Source: Deltaproteobacteria bacterium (lineage in GTDB: Bacteria; Desulfobacterota; BSN033; UBA1163). From it: 6,134 bases of DNA. Made by a program: the position numbers and the translations under genes. The stretch spans positions 1 to 6,134 of the forward strand of contig VGSD01000184.1 in the NCBI GenBank assembly GCA_016875155.1, given 5' to 3'. The notes under the pieces were generated by a model, which was not told where the DNA came from, made no database searches, and saw only the letters and a list, made by a program, of their open reading frames with translations. Below, piece by piece: positions 5,450 to 6,134 of this stretch; the first letter of the stretch is position 1; each line of letters starts with the position of its first letter.

Positions 5450-5455
5450 CTCCTT
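5450..5455 (-). promoter_or_regulatory. Ribosome binding site that decides the TTG start
   Basis: AAGGAG on the minus strand, six bases before TTG 5443-5441. Confidence 0.6.
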
Positions 5456-5497
5456 ACCCAGCAACTCAACTGGTTACCTGCTCTATATCACAGCCCC

Positions 5498-5515
5498 AGT
5501 TACAAATAAGTTACA
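5498..5515. repeat. Direct repeat AGTTACA, 11-base period
   Basis: AGTTACA at 5498-5504 and 5509-5515, with a third GTTAC at 5473-5477. A one-turn period upstream of the leftward small gene suits a regulator site, but the copies are short and could be chance. Confidence 0.3.
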
Positions 5516-5689
5516 TATTCAAAAATTTTTTTTACAGGGATAAAATAGGGAGGATGTAGAAAGGTGGGAGAATAGGATAGACAAATAATTTCAGGATGTT
5601 AATAGTTTTTTAAGGAGGCGGGGATCCCTAACTCTCCCTTCCTCCCTTACCTAAGAGGAGGGGCGTTTACGTTATACGCTACTTGCGAA

Positions 5690-5706
5690 GTCCCGCAAAG
5701 CGGGAC
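5690..5706. repeat. Perfect GC-rich hairpin downstream of the regulator gene
   Basis: GTCCCGC (5690-5696), AAA, GCGGGAC (5700-5706). It is 22 bases after the stop of the leftward BTAD gene. It may help end that transcript, but no T-run follows on either strand, so a repeat-element origin is as likely. Confidence 0.5.
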
Positions 5707-5716
5707 GAAGGACGGA

Positions 5717-5740
5717 TGCACTATGCTCTATGCACTCTGC
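5717..5740. repeat. Short tandem repeat of 10-base units
   Basis: TGCACTATGC (5717-5726) and TGCACTCTGC (5731-5740) differ at one base and have a 14-base period. The second copy runs into the coding end of the regulator gene. Confidence 0.4.
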
Positions 5741-6134
5741 GTTTTCTTGGTTAATGCGTCGCGAAGAGCTTTTATTTTTTCGGAGGGTTCAATCCCCAGG
5801 ACCGCTTTAAGCCTCTTCTCAAAACGCAAGTAAAGCGACAGGGCCTCGGCCCTCTGGTCAAGATGGTGATAGCATGTCATCAGCCCTTTGCAAAACCCCT
5901 CCGATAGGTCATCTACCTCAAAACCTTTCTGGTAGCAATCCCTGGCAGTTTCCCATTGCCCTGCCTGAATCCAGTAATCGCCCAGTCTTGACACACCTCT
6001 GAGGAATTTGTTTCGCAACCGCTCGCTTACGGGCATCTGCCAGGGTCGCTCCCCCTCTTTCCCCCAAAATGGGCCCTGATATAATGCTAAGGCTTTCTCA
6101 GTGAGATGAATCGCTTTTTGTGTAATCCCTTCCT
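5728..6134 (-). CDS. BTAD-containing transcriptional regulator, C-terminal part
   Basis: Open from the right edge to TAG at 5728-5730; about 134 residues visible, N-terminus missing. The reading begins EGITQKAIHLTEKALALYQG and continues through GPFW, PVSERLRNKFLRG, a TPR-like helical stretch (GQWETARDCYQKGFEVDDL), CYHHLDQRAEALSLYLRFEK and LGIEPSEKIKALRDAL. This is the bacterial transcriptional activator domain in the order found at the C-terminus of SARP/AfsR-like and large MalT-like regulators. An ATG at 6036 is internal, as homologous sequence continues upstream of it. The missing part likely holds a DNA-binding winged helix and perhaps an ATPase. Its target cannot be told; the TPR and small genes are on the same strand downstream, but 280 bases away. 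Confidence 0.9.
   Translation of the reverse strand, partial: EGITQKAIHLTEKALALYQGPFWGKEGERPWQMPVSERLRNKFLRGVSRLGDYWIQAGQWETARDCYQKGFEVDDLSEGFCKGLMTCYHHLDQRAEALSLYLRFEKRLKAVLGIEPSEKIKALRDALTKKTQSA

Larger units (their letters stand above)
5465..5727. other. Gene-poor stretch with short repeats
   Basis: No credible gene. It holds two AGTTACA copies 11 bases apart, an A/T run (5520-5533), a purine-rich tract (about 5536-5580), and an orphan AAGGAGG (5612-5618) with no start codon at a usable distance. Beyond these are a pyrimidine-rich tract (5629-5650), a strong hairpin at 5690-5706, and a short tandem repeat at 5717-5740. No clear promoter for the leftward small gene was found: a TATAGA box is visible near 5486 on the minus strand, but no good -35 goes with it. 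Confidence 0.6.

Overview
The window looks like a chromosomal segment of an anaerobic deltaproteobacterium in the broad sense (Desulfobacterota, sulfate-reducing or syntrophic type). The evidence is an ADP-forming type acyl-CoA synthetase, a C_GCAxxG_C_C redox protein that appears to carry selenocysteine, a BTAD-type regulator, and moderate GC with strong Shine-Dalgarno sites. This assignment is inference; there is no rRNA or marker gene here.

Left part (1-1588): the N-terminal 459 residues of an acyl-CoA synthetase (NDP-forming) alpha-type protein read leftward off the window edge. A divergent promoter region separates it from the rightward genes. The central block (1589-3970, + strand) holds, in order, a probable selenoprotein of the C_GCAxxG_C_C family, a DUF4442 hotdog-fold thioesterase-like protein, a RelE/ParE (Gp49-like) toxin with its HTH antitoxin, and a class I SAM-dependent methyltransferase starting at TTG.

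The most important point is the selenoprotein. A strong ribosome binding site precedes an ATG at 1589, and the frame runs through a TGA at 1646-1648 to the real stop at 2045-2047. The TGA falls exactly where this family has its first conserved cysteine. An 8-bp hairpin with a GU-starting loop follows at the distance typical of a bacterial SECIS element. Ordinary gene calling would lose the first 25 residues or call a pseudogene.

The selenoprotein promoter region (1480-1561) has a diverged copy at 4005-4088, just after the methyltransferase. Both copies keep TTGACC-17 nt-TATATT. The second copy has no convincing gene behind it and runs into a short region with inverted repeats and a REP-like motif.

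Right part (4209-6134, - strand): a secreted protein with eight TPR units, a small conserved hypothetical protein (TTG start) just upstream of it, a gene-poor stretch of about 280 bases with short repeats and a hairpin, and the C-terminal end of a BTAD-containing transcriptional regulator that enters from beyond the right edge.

Functional reading: the acyl-CoA synthetase and the thioesterase-like protein both suggest acyl-CoA chemistry around the selenoprotein. The toxin-antitoxin pair sits between metabolic genes with its own operator. No defence island, CRISPR array, tRNA or rRNA was seen.
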